Shown here in pieces: positions 17,607 through 25,665 of a stretch of DNA of 64,000 nt (within the stretch, counting starts at the first letter, position 1; each line of letters starts with the position of its first letter). The stretch spans positions 1,550,001 to 1,614,000 of the forward strand of contig CAXXFH010000004.1 of the NCBI GenBank assembly GCA_963677085.2, in the 5' to 3' direction. The notes beneath the pieces are model-generated. The model did no database searches, was not told where the DNA came from, and saw nothing but the letters and a program-made list of their open reading frames with translations. Source of the stretch: G963677085 sp963677085. GTDB taxonomy: Bacteria; Planctomycetota; Planctomycetia; Pirellulales; Thermoguttaceae. The translations under genes and the position numbers were made by a program.

Positions 17607-18270
17607 GGCCATCCCTCAAATTTTATGATTTGGGGAAGCTGGGGGCCTCTATTTATTCTAAAAGCCCCAACTCCCATTTCAAGCGAAATACGTCCCAGCT
17701 CGTCAACTTACCTGTCCGCTGTTACCGTTGAATCGGGTCACAACAACCGGCCTTTCGGTCACCCGGGTTTCCCAACGGGAAAAGATCGACGCAACCACAA
17801 TCACCACAACGACTTACAAAACGCAGCACCCTTTCCACCGAAATCCCCTCCGAGGCGATGGCCTCCGATTGCCGATCGTGCGCAGAAAAGGCAGAAAAAA
17901 AACGGGCCGTCATAAGAGCAAGGTGGGCGGCGAGTTTAGCCATCCGGCCCCCCGTCCGCAAGGTCAGAGCTTGGGAAAAACAGAAGGCAACTCCTTCAGG
18001 TGGGGATGTCGGTCGCGACCAGTAGCGACGACGGCCACTCCGCCCGACCGCGAGTTGCAGGAAACCGAGTTGCGGGAAAACAAGCAACGGACCGCGGTTA
18101 CACGGCTCGACCCCGCCGCGCATTCACGGCAGGCTAAATATCCCGGCCCCAAATCCCCAATCCCCAACACCTGCCCCCTTTCCGACCTGCCCGAGGGCCG
18201 TAAAATGGTAGCAGCCGACCGGCAGCAGTGCCGGCTGCTACCATTTGGCTGCACCACTCGCATCGCACGC
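17607..18270. other. Non-coding region between divergent genes
   Basis: About 660 bases. The part next to the small exported gene is AT-richer. The frame upstream of queC stays open for 181 codons but lacks protein-like composition and a ribosome binding site. The only strong structure is the inverted repeat at 18203-18246. Confidence 0.5.
18203..18246 (+). promoter_or_regulatory. Perfect 15-bp inverted repeat upstream of queC
   Basis: Arms AAATGGTAGCAGCCG and CGGCTGCTACCATTT pair perfectly, and the 14-base loop contains a further CCGGCA/TGCCGG pairing possibility across the arm ends. It ends 24 bases before the queC ATG and follows a TAAAAT box. It does not resemble the preQ1 riboswitch classes. 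It could be a leader hairpin or a dispersed palindrome. Confidence 0.55.
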
Positions 18271-18993
18271 ATGGCATTACCGCACCCCGAATCGACGATC
18301 GGTCTGCTGCTTAGCGGTGGCCTTGATAGCGCGATTCTGCTGGGCCATCTAGTCGATCAAGGACACGCGGTGCAACCCATCTATATCCGCGGCCACCTGT
18401 TTTGGGAGGCTGAAGAACTAAAAGCGGTGCGGCGATTCGTCGAGGCGATGGTCCGTTCGCGGGCCGACACGCGTGTTGGTATGCCGGTGGTTCTCGATCT
18501 TCCGCTGGGCGATGTCTACGGCAACCACTGGAGCATCACCGGCCGCGATGTGCCCGACGACGCCAGCCCCGACGAGGCGGTCTACTTGCCTGGCCGCAAC
18601 GCCCTGCTGATCATCAAGGCTGCCCTGTGGTGCCAGATTCACGGCGTGGAGGAATTGGCGCTGGCGGTGCTCGCCAACAACCCGTTCAGCGACGCATCGA
18701 CCGACTTTTTCGAGGCTTACGCCGGTGTGCTTGCTCGGGCGACCGGCAGCCCATTGCGTATTACCCGGCCGTTTGGCAATCTCAGCAAATGCGAGGTCAT
18801 GCAGCGCGGAGAAGGTCTGCCCTTGGAACTGACGTTTTCGTGCATTTCCCCAGTCGACGGATTGCACTGCGGGAAGTGCAACAAGTGTGCCGAGCGTCGG
18901 ACCGCCTTCCGGCTGATTGGCGTCGACGATCCTACGGCGTATGCGAAGCGGCAAGCCGCTGTATCCTCCCAGCCCCTAACCCCCAGCCCCTAG
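18271..18993 (+). CDS. queC: 7-cyano-7-deazaguanine synthase
   Basis: 240 aa from ATG 18271. It makes preQ0 from 7-carboxy-7-deazaguanine, ammonia and ATP for queuosine (or deazaguanine DNA modification). The PP-loop SGGLDSA is at residues ~14-20, the substrate segment LPGRNALL is near 110, and the zinc-binding cysteines CISPVDGLHCGKCNKC are near 190-207, as in QueC. The last residues (SSQPLTPSP) come from a CCCCTAACCCC-like low-complexity repeat that lies at the end of the gene. queD follows 8 bases later, so the pair forms an operon. Confidence 0.93.
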   Translation: MALPHPESTIGLLLSGGLDSAILLGHLVDQGHAVQPIYIRGHLFWEAEELKAVRRFVEAMVRSRADTRVGMPVVLDLPLGDVYGNHWSITGRDVPDDASPDEAVYLPGRNALLIIKAALWCQIHGVEELALAVLANNPFSDASTDFFEAYAGVLARATGSPLRITRPFGNLSKCEVMQRGEGLPLELTFSCISPVDGLHCGKCNKCAERRTAFRLIGVDDPTAYAKRQAAVSSQPLTPSP

Positions 18994-19001
18994 CCCCTTT
19001 C

Positions 19002-19439
19002 ATGTTTCGCGTCTCTCGAGAAATCGACTTCTGTTACGGCCATCGCCTGTTGGACTATCAGGGGAAGTGCCAGCATTTACATGGGCACAACGGGCGAGCC
19101 CTTATCACTCTGGAAAGCTCCGGGCTCGACGAGCGGGGGATGGTGCTCGATTTTGGCGAAATCAAAAACGTGGTCAATCGCTGGGTCGACGACAACCTAG
19201 ATCATCGCATGATTCTCGCTCGGCGCGATCCGGCCGTCGCCGTACTTCAGGAGTTAGGCGAACCGGTTTTTCTGATCGACGAAAACCCCACGGCAGAGAA
19301 CATCGCCAAACTGATCTATCACTTCGCCCTAGACAAAGGTTTTCCCGTGGTCGAGGTGCGGCTCTGGGAAACTCCCCACTGTTATGCCACGTACTGCGGT
19401 ACCAGCGGCAGCGAAAGTGACGTTCCCTGCAAAGATTAA
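19002..19439 (+). CDS. queD: 6-carboxy-5,6,7,8-tetrahydropterin synthase
   Basis: 145 aa. It converts 7,8-dihydroneopterin triphosphate to 6-carboxytetrahydropterin, the step that feeds QueE and then QueC. Zinc-binding histidines appear in YGHRL (~14) and HLHGHNG (~27-33), with the catalytic Cys between them (GKC). The acidic/His pair typical of the PTPS family is seen in NPTAENIAKLIY and the final VEVRLWETP segment with Glu. ATG at 19002 is chosen because MFRVSREIDFCYGHRL is the family N-terminus. queE and queF are not in the window. Confidence 0.93.
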   Translation: MFRVSREIDFCYGHRLLDYQGKCQHLHGHNGRALITLESSGLDERGMVLDFGEIKNVVNRWVDDNLDHRMILARRDPAVAVLQELGEPVFLIDENPTAENIAKLIYHFALDKGFPVVEVRLWETPHCYATYCGTSGSESDVPCKD

Positions 19440-19644
19440 CGCCCCGCACTCACCACTCCCCAACGGCAACCTGTCGTCGTCTTTCGCCCCCTCACCTTTG
19501 CCTCACTGCAACGGGGGGCGTTTTCTTCTCCCTAGGCCCCTATAATTTGGCAACGCTAACGACGTTGTTCCCGGGCGGTCGTCGACCGACGGAACAAAGG
19601 CCGTTACCCGGGAAGACGTTTCTCTTTCCAGGGGAGGAAACGTG

Positions 19645-19998
19645 ATGATTCGAAAAGCCGTGTTGCTTGGTGCCATGGCCTTGGTGTTGCCGACGTTCGA
19701 CACGCCGATTACGCCGCTTCCCGAGGCCGAGGCAGTACACGTCTGGGGTCATGTCGGCTACCCGGGCTACTACGCGTACCGCTACCCCGCGTTTCGTTAT
19801 CGGGCAGCGTACTACGGTGACTACTACCCGGGCTACTATGCGTACCGTTACCCAGCGATGCGCTACGGGGCAGCCTACTATGGCGGATACTATCCGGCCT
19901 ATTACCGACGGCCGGTGGTCCGAGCCTACAGAGCCCCGATGTTCACCTACTACTCATCGCCCGTCTATCGGTCGGGCTGCTGCGGGGAATGCTGGTAG
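19645..19998 (+). CDS. Small secreted Tyr/Gly-rich repeat protein
   Basis: 117 aa from ATG 19645 (a GTG is the previous codon); AGGGGAGG lies 8 bases upstream. A signal-type N-terminus (AVLLGAMALVLPTF) is followed by a repeated unit PGYYAYRYPAFRYRAAYYG / PGYYAYRYPAMRYGAAYYG. About a third of the mature residues are Tyr, and the end carries CCGEC. Such proteins are common in planctomycetes and may be adhesive or cross-linked coat components; this is inference. A TATAAT box lies at 19541-19546 with no clear -35. Confidence 0.75.
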   Translation: MIRKAVLLGAMALVLPTFDTPITPLPEAEAVHVWGHVGYPGYYAYRYPAFRYRAAYYGDYYPGYYAYRYPAMRYGAAYYGGYYPAYYRRPVVRAYRAPMFTYYSSPVYRSGCCGECW

Positions 19999-20071
19999 TC
20001 AATAACCCATCCAGGGATTCGATAACCGTCGAATTCAGAACGAGGTCGGGTTCAAAACGGGGGCGCAAAAA

Positions 20072-20108
20072 AACAGCCCAGGTGCCTTTTTGGCAAACCT
20101 GGGCTGTT
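20072..20108. terminator. Strong hairpin downstream of the Tyr-rich gene
   Basis: Arms AACAGCCCAGG and CCTGGGCTGTT pair perfectly over 11 bp. On the plus strand it is followed by CCCCCC rather than T, and on the minus strand by a run of T (the A7 at 20067-20073), so as an intrinsic terminator it would work best for minus-strand transcripts. Role not certain. Confidence 0.5.
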
Positions 20109-20290
20109 CCCCCCTTGGAACTTGATTCGTTGTCCCACAAACGGTCATCGAAGGCTCTTTCCCCATACGCCTTCGACGGCCGGCAGTCCCCGCCGCCCCT
20201 GCCGGGCGACAAAAGACATGATCGGACGCCGACCGGGGTTCACTTTGGGAAAACTCTAGCGGTTGCAACGATTCTGTGCCACTGTTGGCA

Positions 20291-20387
20291 AAGATCGTTA
20301 AGTTTTCGACAAAGACTAGCGACCAGCGGGAGCGGATTCTTGCCTGGGTGCGGCAGCACCGTTTGGTTGGCGGCCCTGCCGCCCTGG
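20291..20387 (+). repeat. Dispersed ~110-bp repeat (GATCGTTAAG family), copy 1
   Basis: Unit: (CTACTAACCTCA)AAGATCGTTAAG..., GACCAGCGGGAGCGG, TGCCTGGGTGCG, then TTGGCGGCCCTGCCGCCCTGG, whose end folds GGCGG/CCGCC. Other copies: 20388-20497, 27385-27492 (minus) and 39096-39203. Confidence 0.9.
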
Positions 20388-20497
20388 ACTACTAACCTCA
20401 AAGATCGTTAAGTTTTTGACAAAGACTAGCGACCAGCGGGAGCGGATTTCTGCCTGGGTGCGCCAGCATCGTTTGGTTGGCGGCCCTGCCGCCCTGG
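20388..20497 (+). repeat. Dispersed ~110-bp repeat (GATCGTTAAG family), copy 2
   Basis: Tandem to copy 1, with the full unit including the leading CTACTAACCTCA. Differences from copy 1 are a few substitutions, so tandem duplication is recent or homogenised. Confidence 0.9.
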
Positions 20498-20537
20498 GGA
20501 TATCGTCTCTGAAGACGGACAACCCACGAACCCAAGG

Positions 20538-20629
20538 GGCTGTGAAAAATGGAACTGGCTCCCGGCCAGTTGCCAAAAACCCGACGAGTATTTCTCCCGC
20601 GAGGGTGCCCGTCCCGTTTTTTCACAGCC
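20538..20629. repeat. Inverted repeat with 12-bp arms
   Basis: GGCTGTGAAAAA at 20538-20549 is the reverse complement of TTTTTCACAGCC at 20618-20629, with ~68 bases between, including TGGCTCCCGGCCA. It looks like a further dispersed element and not a gene. Confidence 0.6.
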
Positions 20630-20840
20630 TTCAAGCTCGCCCACTGTCAGAAGCCGTTCTGCAGTTTCTCCTAATAAACTATTCCGATTACGCCGATTTT
20701 AAGGGTGTACTACGGCCGCTCGTGCGCGCCAACGAGGCGAAACCCCGGGCTTCGAGAAGAAAGCGGCGCTTTGCCGCACCGCCCGAAGGCGTTTCGCACA
20801 ACCGGCCCCCGCGGGGCACTATGAACCGAGGATTTCTGTT

Positions 20841-22181
20841 GTGAGCGACACCAAACCAGCTTTCGACCGACTTGCCGCCGCTGTCACCCGGTCACCGATT
20901 CTTTGGGGCGGCCTGGCATCGGCCGGCTTCTACGGACTGGTTCATGCCGGTCTGTTGCAGGGCGAAATGATCCAGCTCTATTTCACCGATCACCCGGTGG
21001 AATACGTGGCCACGGCGATGTTTTTCGTCGCCCTGGCGGTGCTGATTCTCAAGGCCTTCGACATCGCGACCCAGCATCAGGCGCTGCACGAATCGCCGCT
21101 CGGCCCGCCCCAGCGACGAGGTGACGCCGTACGGAATGCCAACGCCATGCTCGATCGACTAACCCGTCTGCCGGCGGCCCGCCAAACCGACTACCTCGTC
21201 GGCCGGCTTCGCGATACGCTCGAATACGTCCGCCGCCGCGGTTCGGCCGAGGGACTCGACGAACAAATGCAGTACTTGGCCGACCTCGACGCCGGCCGGC
21301 TTCATGCCAGTTACGCCCTGGTTCGGGTTATCATTTGGGCGATCCCCATCCTTGGCTTCCTGGGCACGGTCATCGGTATCACGATGGCCATCGCCAATTT
21401 GGCCGATGGATCCGGGCTGACCGAGGGGGCCGTCGAGAACTCGATCCCCCAGGTCGTCGGCGGCCTGAGCGTGGCATTTGCCACCACCACCCAGGCTCTG
21501 GTGCTTTCGATCATCCTGATGTTCGCCCAATACTACGTCGACAAACAAGAGAATGCCCTGCTAGCAGAGGTCGACCAGCAGGCGACCGTCCAGCTCGACG
21601 GACGTTTCGAACAGATGCCTGCCGGTCCCGAAGGCCAGATCGTGGCCGTACGGCGGATGGCCGAAGCGTTGATCGACTCGACGGAAAAACTCGTCAACCG
21701 GCAGGCCGAGCTATGGCAGCAGTCGATGGAAGCGGCCGCCACTCGATGGAATCACATGGCCGACAGCGCCGGCAAACAACTGCAAGCATCGCTGGGCGCC
21801 GCTTTGCGCGAAAGTATGCAATACCACGCGCAACAGCTTACCAACAGCGAGAAGACGTTCGCCCAACAGAGCCATCAGCGTTGGGACACACTCCAACAGA
21901 GCCAATCCCAAAGCATTCAGGCCATGGGCTCGCTGCAAACGTCCATGGCCCGGCAGGCCGACATGTTGGGTCGTGCCGTGGAAGCCGCCGGTAGCGTGAT
22001 CAAATTGGAAGAGGCACTTAATCGCAACCTGGCGTCGCTCTCCGGGGCCAAGAATTTCGAGCAAACGGTAATGAGTCTCGCGGCGGCCATTCATCTGCTC
22101 AACGCCCGTTTGACCGATAGCCCTGACGGAACATCGCCCGTTAGCCTGGAATCGTCGCAGCAGTCCCCCAAGGCGGCATGA
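20841..22181 (+). CDS. ExbB/TolQ/MotA-like proton channel subunit with long coiled-coil tail
   Basis: 446 aa; GTG start with GAGG 9 bases upstream. Hydrophobic segments at about 18-38, 50-70, 153-178 and 200-232 match the MotA/TolQ/ExbB family; the last two carry the conserved small/Thr-rich strips (FLGTVIGITMAIANL and VGGLSVAFATTTQALVLS) that line the ion pathway around the ExbD/MotB helices. After the last TM come ~210 residues of polar helical tail rich in Gln and Ala, longer than in ExbB. First gene of a three-gene operon, overlapping the next by 4 bp (ATGA). Presumed role: pmf-driven motor component. Confidence 0.88.
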   Translation: MSDTKPAFDRLAAAVTRSPILWGGLASAGFYGLVHAGLLQGEMIQLYFTDHPVEYVATAMFFVALAVLILKAFDIATQHQALHESPLGPPQRRGDAVRNANAMLDRLTRLPAARQTDYLVGRLRDTLEYVRRRGSAEGLDEQMQYLADLDAGRLHASYALVRVIIWAIPILGFLGTVIGITMAIANLADGSGLTEGAVENSIPQVVGGLSVAFATTTQALVLSIILMFAQYYVDKQENALLAEVDQQATVQLDGRFEQMPAGPEGQIVAVRRMAEALIDSTEKLVNRQAELWQQSMEAAATRWNHMADSAGKQLQASLGAALRESMQYHAQQLTNSEKTFAQQSHQRWDTLQQSQSQSIQAMGSLQTSMARQADMLGRAVEAAGSVIKLEEALNRNLASLSGAKNFEQTVMSLAAAIHLLNARLTDSPDGTSPVSLESSQQSPKAA

Positions 22182-24316
22182 AACGTACCGGTTCGACGTC
22201 AAACCGACGCGGCCGCCAAGCGACCGCTGGCGTGTCGCTGTTCCCTTTCCTCGCCGTGCTTATCTGCACGATGGGAGCGCTGATTCTATTGCTGGTGATT
22301 CTCGCCCGCCAAGCACAGGTACAGGCCGCCAGGGCTACGGCCGCCCAACGGGCCGCCCAAGCCGCTGCCGAACAGCAAGACTTGCAGGCCGCCCGAGAAG
22401 ACGTGCAATGGCGACTCGAACAACTCCGTGACTCACGTGAGCAGACCGAAGCCCAATTGGAGGAAGCTCGATTGGAACTCGGCCACATCGAGGACCACAC
22501 CCGACGCTTGCGTCAACAGATGGCCGACCTGGAAGCCTCGTGGAGCCTTACGAAAGACCAAAGCAACAAAGCCATCGAACACCGCGAGTTGCTCGTAGCC
22601 GAACTGGCTAAAGCCGAAGCCGAACTGGAACAAGCGCGCCGCCGTTTGGCTGAAACGCAACAGGCGGTGAAGAACCGCAAAAAATCGTACGCCATCGTTC
22701 CCTACCGCGGTCCTCACGGAACGTTTCGGCGGCCGATCTATCTTGAATGTCGGGGAGACAAGATTGTGCTTCAGCCGGAGGGGATCGAGCTGACGGCCGA
22801 CGATTTCGACGGCCCGATGGGGCCCGGCAATCCGCTGGCGACCACCCTTCGCGCCGCCCGAGAACATATGCTCCGACAACGCCAGTTCGATCCCAACGCC
22901 GCCGGCGAACCGTATCCGCTGCTGCTTGTGCGACCCAACGGCATCGACGCCTACTACGCCGCTCGCATGGCGCTGAAGTCGTGGGGCACCGACTTCGGCT
23001 ACGAGTTGGTTGAGCAGGACTGGGAACTTCAATTCCCCGCGCCCGATGCCGAACTGGCCGACGCGCTGCACGAGGTCCTGCAAACCGCTCGGGTGCGGCA
23101 AAACGCCCTGGCCGAAACTGTCGAGAAACGCCACCGCAAGAAACAGCGTCAATGGTATCGTGCCACGCCCACACGCGGTGGCGTCGTGCGCTATGGCGAC
23201 GGTGGCGGTAGCGGTAGAGGATTCGGCGTTAACGGGTCGGACGACGGACCATCGGGCGGCAGCGCTTGGGAGCATGGCCCCGGGGCCGACAACCCCGACG
23301 GCTATCAGGCAGGCAATCCCAATGGCTCCATCGCCGACCGATACGGCTCGGGCTATGGTACCGGCTCGGCGAGCGACTCCGGCCATTTGGCCTCGGGCAC
23401 CGGCGGCTCATCCGAACTGGCCGCCATTGCAGACCACGCCCAATCCTCGGGCGGATTGGGAGGCAACCGAATCACCAACCCCTACGCCGATCTACTCGAT
23501 CAACCGCCGGCCGCCGAAGCAAACCACAGCGCCGCCGGTAGAGCGGGAATGTCAGGAACGGGAATGTCAGGAACGGGAATGTCAGGAACGGGAATGTCAG
23601 GAACGGGAATGTCAGGAACGGGCATCTCAGGAGCGGGCATCTCGGGCAGCGGCGCCGGTACTGCGTCGACAACGAACTCCGCCGATGGAACCACGACCGC
23701 TGCCGGTACGGCCTTTGCCGGAAGCGGTACCCCAGGTCTTCCCGGCTCGGCCAGTGGAAGCTGTCCGATGTCGGCAACGCCCGGGCTGTCTCGCAGCTTT
23801 GGCAGTGCCCAGCCCGCTAATCCTGGCGACCCCGATCAAGCGGATACGCCACCCGAGGGCTACGTAGCCGGCCGCCCTCCCCGCGAAACCGACGGACAAC
23901 CGTCGACCGATGGTCAGGCAATGCCGCTACGCCCCGGCGAGTATCGCCCCCGCTCGCAAGCAAAGAGCCTGGCAGACGTACGCGGCCACGAATGGGCATT
24001 GCGCAATCGGCAGCAAGGAAGCGTACCCATCACCCGAGCCATTCGTGTGGACTGTTATCCCGACCGGCTGGTGCTGGTACCGGAACGTGGGCTGGACGGA
24101 GGGCAGATCATCGGCATGGGACCGCAAACGTCGCAAGCGATCGATCCCTTTGTCGCCGCCCTTTGGCACTACATGGACACCTGGGGAATGGCCGGCCAAG
24201 GCATGTACTGGCGCCCCGTGCTGAATGTCCGCGTGGCTGCCGGCGCCGAACCGCGATTCACCGACCTTATACATTTGCTGGAAGGAAGTGGGCTGACCGT
24301 GCGAAGGAAACAATAG
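22178..24316 (+). CDS. ExbD-like single-TM protein with duplicated periplasmic domain and Gly/Ser repeats; lacks the TM Asp
   Basis: 712 aa, overlapping the ExbB-like gene by 4 bp. One TM (about residues 20-45) begins PFLAVLICTMG, aligning with the ExbD PFIDV... TM, but the proton-carrying Asp is Ala26. A coiled coil (~46-165) follows. Two related domains, at ~175-310 (RPIYLECRGDKIVLQPEG ... LLLVRPNGIDAYYAA) and ~615-712 (IRVDCYPDRLVLVPERG ... RPVLNVRVAAGAEPRF), have the strand-helix style of an ExbD/TolR periplasmic domain and look duplicated. Between them are ~300 Gly/Ser/Thr-rich residues including a 15-bp DNA repeat coding GMSGT. Function with the ExbB partner is inferred. Confidence 0.75.
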   Translation: MKRTGSTSNRRGRQATAGVSLFPFLAVLICTMGALILLLVILARQAQVQAARATAAQRAAQAAAEQQDLQAAREDVQWRLEQLRDSREQTEAQLEEARLELGHIEDHTRRLRQQMADLEASWSLTKDQSNKAIEHRELLVAELAKAEAELEQARRRLAETQQAVKNRKKSYAIVPYRGPHGTFRRPIYLECRGDKIVLQPEGIELTADDFDGPMGPGNPLATTLRAAREHMLRQRQFDPNAAGEPYPLLLVRPNGIDAYYAARMALKSWGTDFGYELVEQDWELQFPAPDAELADALHEVLQTARVRQNALAETVEKRHRKKQRQWYRATPTRGGVVRYGDGGGSGRGFGVNGSDDGPSGGSAWEHGPGADNPDGYQAGNPNGSIADRYGSGYGTGSASDSGHLASGTGGSSELAAIADHAQSSGGLGGNRITNPYADLLDQPPAAEANHSAAGRAGMSGTGMSGTGMSGTGMSGTGMSGTGISGAGISGSGAGTASTTNSADGTTTAAGTAFAGSGTPGLPGSASGSCPMSATPGLSRSFGSAQPANPGDPDQADTPPEGYVAGRPPRETDGQPSTDGQAMPLRPGEYRPRSQAKSLADVRGHEWALRNRQQGSVPITRAIRVDCYPDRLVLVPERGLDGGQIIGMGPQTSQAIDPFVAALWHYMDTWGMAGQGMYWRPVLNVRVAAGAEPRFTDLIHLLEGSGLTVRRKQ
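23544..23650 (+). repeat. 15-bp tandem repeat inside the ExbD-like gene
   Basis: Seven consecutive units based on GGAATGTCAGGAACG encode GMSGT five times, then GISGA and GISGS. Identical unit DNA indicates slippage-prone, length-variable sequence in a linker. Confidence 0.92.
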
Positions 24317-24341
24317 ACACGACAGTGTTTTAACCCTTATC

Positions 24342-24372
24342 ACTCGTTCCCAGGCCGGAGCTTGGGAACGAG
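24342..24372. repeat. Palindromic repeat (CGTTCCCAGGC family)
   Basis: CTCGTTCCCAGGC and its partner CTTGGGAACGAG flank CGGAG. An inverted copy is at 58023-58050 and a degenerate one near 27510-27550. It separates the second and third genes of the ExbB operon. Confidence 0.75.
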
Positions 24373-24413
24373 AAAACACCAGCCTTAACATCGAACCCCT
24401 GTCGTCTGCTTCA

Positions 24414-25427
24414 ATGTCTCGTCCCCGCACCAACACGACCGACGGCCCCGGCCAGGATTCGTTCCTCGATATCGTAGCCAATATCGTGGGCATCTTGATT
24501 ATCTTGGTGATGTTGGTCGCGGTACGGGTGAAGAACGCCCCGGTGGTGGCGGCCCTGCGTCCCAACGACGTCAGCTCACGCCCCGAACTACTGGCCGATT
24601 TGGCGGCGGAAGAGTCGCTTCGCACCGACGTGCTTTCTTTGGCTCGGCACGTAAAAGAGATCGAGGGCGAAACGGCCACCGCCAGCCGGTCTCGTGATGC
24701 TTTGGCTACGATGGTGGCCGCTATCGAACAGAAGATTCGCCAGCACCGCGACAAACTCGATACCCAAAGCCAACAGGACTTCGACCAGCGCAGTGCGTTG
24801 TCGGCCATGCGACATCAAGTCGAACAGATCGAAAACCAGCGAATCCAAATCGCCAACCTCCCGAAGGATGCGGTCACGTTGGAAAGCCTTCCTACGCCGC
24901 TGAGCCGTTCGGTCAACGGTCGGGAGATCCATTTCCAACTACGCGAAGGCCACATCGCTTGGGTACCCATGCGAGAACTCGTCGAAGCGCTCAAAGACGA
25001 CGCCCAACGTCAAATCTCCAAATTGCGTAGCCAATCGCAATTGGTCGATCGTGTCGGCCCGATCGAAGGCTGGTATGTGCGTTACGAACTGGATCGCTAC
25101 GACTTGACCGAAGACGAAGCCTACCAGATGGGCTATCGGGGAAGTGTCGTACGATTGGATCACTGCACGTTTGTTCCGCCGCCGGGCCTGATCGGGGAGC
25201 CAATCGACCTGGCGTTGGCCGAGGGATCGCAGTTTCGCCGTGTACTCGCCCGACACCTACCCAGCCGCAGCACGGTGACCATTTGGACCTATGACGACAG
25301 TTTCGAGGCCTACCGGCAGATCAAACGGGTATTGTTCACGATGGGCTACGCCACGGCCGCCCGCCCGTTGCCCGACGGCACACCGATCAGCGGTTCGCCC
25401 GACGGGACGAAATCGGCGGCGCAGTAG
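24414..25427 (+). CDS. ExbD-like single-TM protein retaining the TM Asp
   Basis: 337 aa. The TM (about 17-40) reads SFLDIVANIVGILIILVMLV, aligning with ExbD FIDVMLVLLIIFM; Asp19 sits where the proton-carrying Asp of ExbD/TolR/MotB is. A coiled coil (~70-150) and a C-terminal domain follow, ending TVTIWTYDDSFEAYRQIKRV, ExbD-like in style. It is the third gene of the operon, 97 bp after the second, with a palindromic repeat between. Together with the preceding Asp-less protein it could form a heterodimer inside an ExbB-type pentamer; this is inference. Confidence 0.78.
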   Translation: MSRPRTNTTDGPGQDSFLDIVANIVGILIILVMLVAVRVKNAPVVAALRPNDVSSRPELLADLAAEESLRTDVLSLARHVKEIEGETATASRSRDALATMVAAIEQKIRQHRDKLDTQSQQDFDQRSALSAMRHQVEQIENQRIQIANLPKDAVTLESLPTPLSRSVNGREIHFQLREGHIAWVPMRELVEALKDDAQRQISKLRSQSQLVDRVGPIEGWYVRYELDRYDLTEDEAYQMGYRGSVVRLDHCTFVPPPGLIGEPIDLALAEGSQFRRVLARHLPSRSTVTIWTYDDSFEAYRQIKRVLFTMGYATAARPLPDGTPISGSPDGTKSAAQ

Positions 25428-25482
25428 CGGGAGTTGTCAGTGGGTAGCGGTCAGTGATAGTGGGTAGTGGCATCCCGTCCTC

Positions 25483-25646
25483 CAAGCCCACCGGTTGCGA
25501 CCGGTGGGACGATCGTATCCGCTGCTTCCCACACTGTCAGCTTGGGAGCAAGTAATAGGAAACCAGTGCATTTGCCAACGATTCAGGCGAAGCAGAACTG
25601 CGGGGACGAGCGGGTGGACCCACCGGCTGCAACCGGTGGGCTTGGA
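25483..25646. repeat. Element bounded by inverted CCCACCGG palindromes
   Basis: TCCAAGCCCACCGGTTGCGA... at 25483 and ...TGCAACCGGTGGGCTTGGA at 25646 are inverted copies of one ~28-bp palindromic repeat, giving a 164-bp segment with terminal inverted repeats between convergent genes. Single copies of the same repeat lie at 39213-39243 and 39940-39969. Confidence 0.8.
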
Positions 25647-25665
25647 TGATGAGTGTCCCAACTTC

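Larger units (their letters stand above)
19999..20840. other. Repeat-rich non-coding region
   Basis: Holds a hairpin (20072-20108), two tandem copies of the GATCGTTAAG repeat (20291-20497) and a long inverted repeat (20538-20629). The open frame across 20416-20844 only translates these repeats and is not a gene. The end serves as leader of the ExbB-like operon. Confidence 0.7.

Noticed and set aside
20416..20844. 142-codon open frame upstream of the ExbB-like gene
   Set aside because: It only translates copy 2 of the 110-bp repeat and the inverted repeat at 20538-20629.
20841..25427. Zorya-type defence system (ZorA/ZorB)
   Set aside because: The channel protein fits ZorA only in general family; the partners lack an OmpA peptidoglycan-binding domain and there is no ZorC, ZorD or ZorE nearby.
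25483..25646. CRISPR-like repeat pair
   Set aside because: Only two copies in inverted orientation, with no regular spacers and no cas genes.
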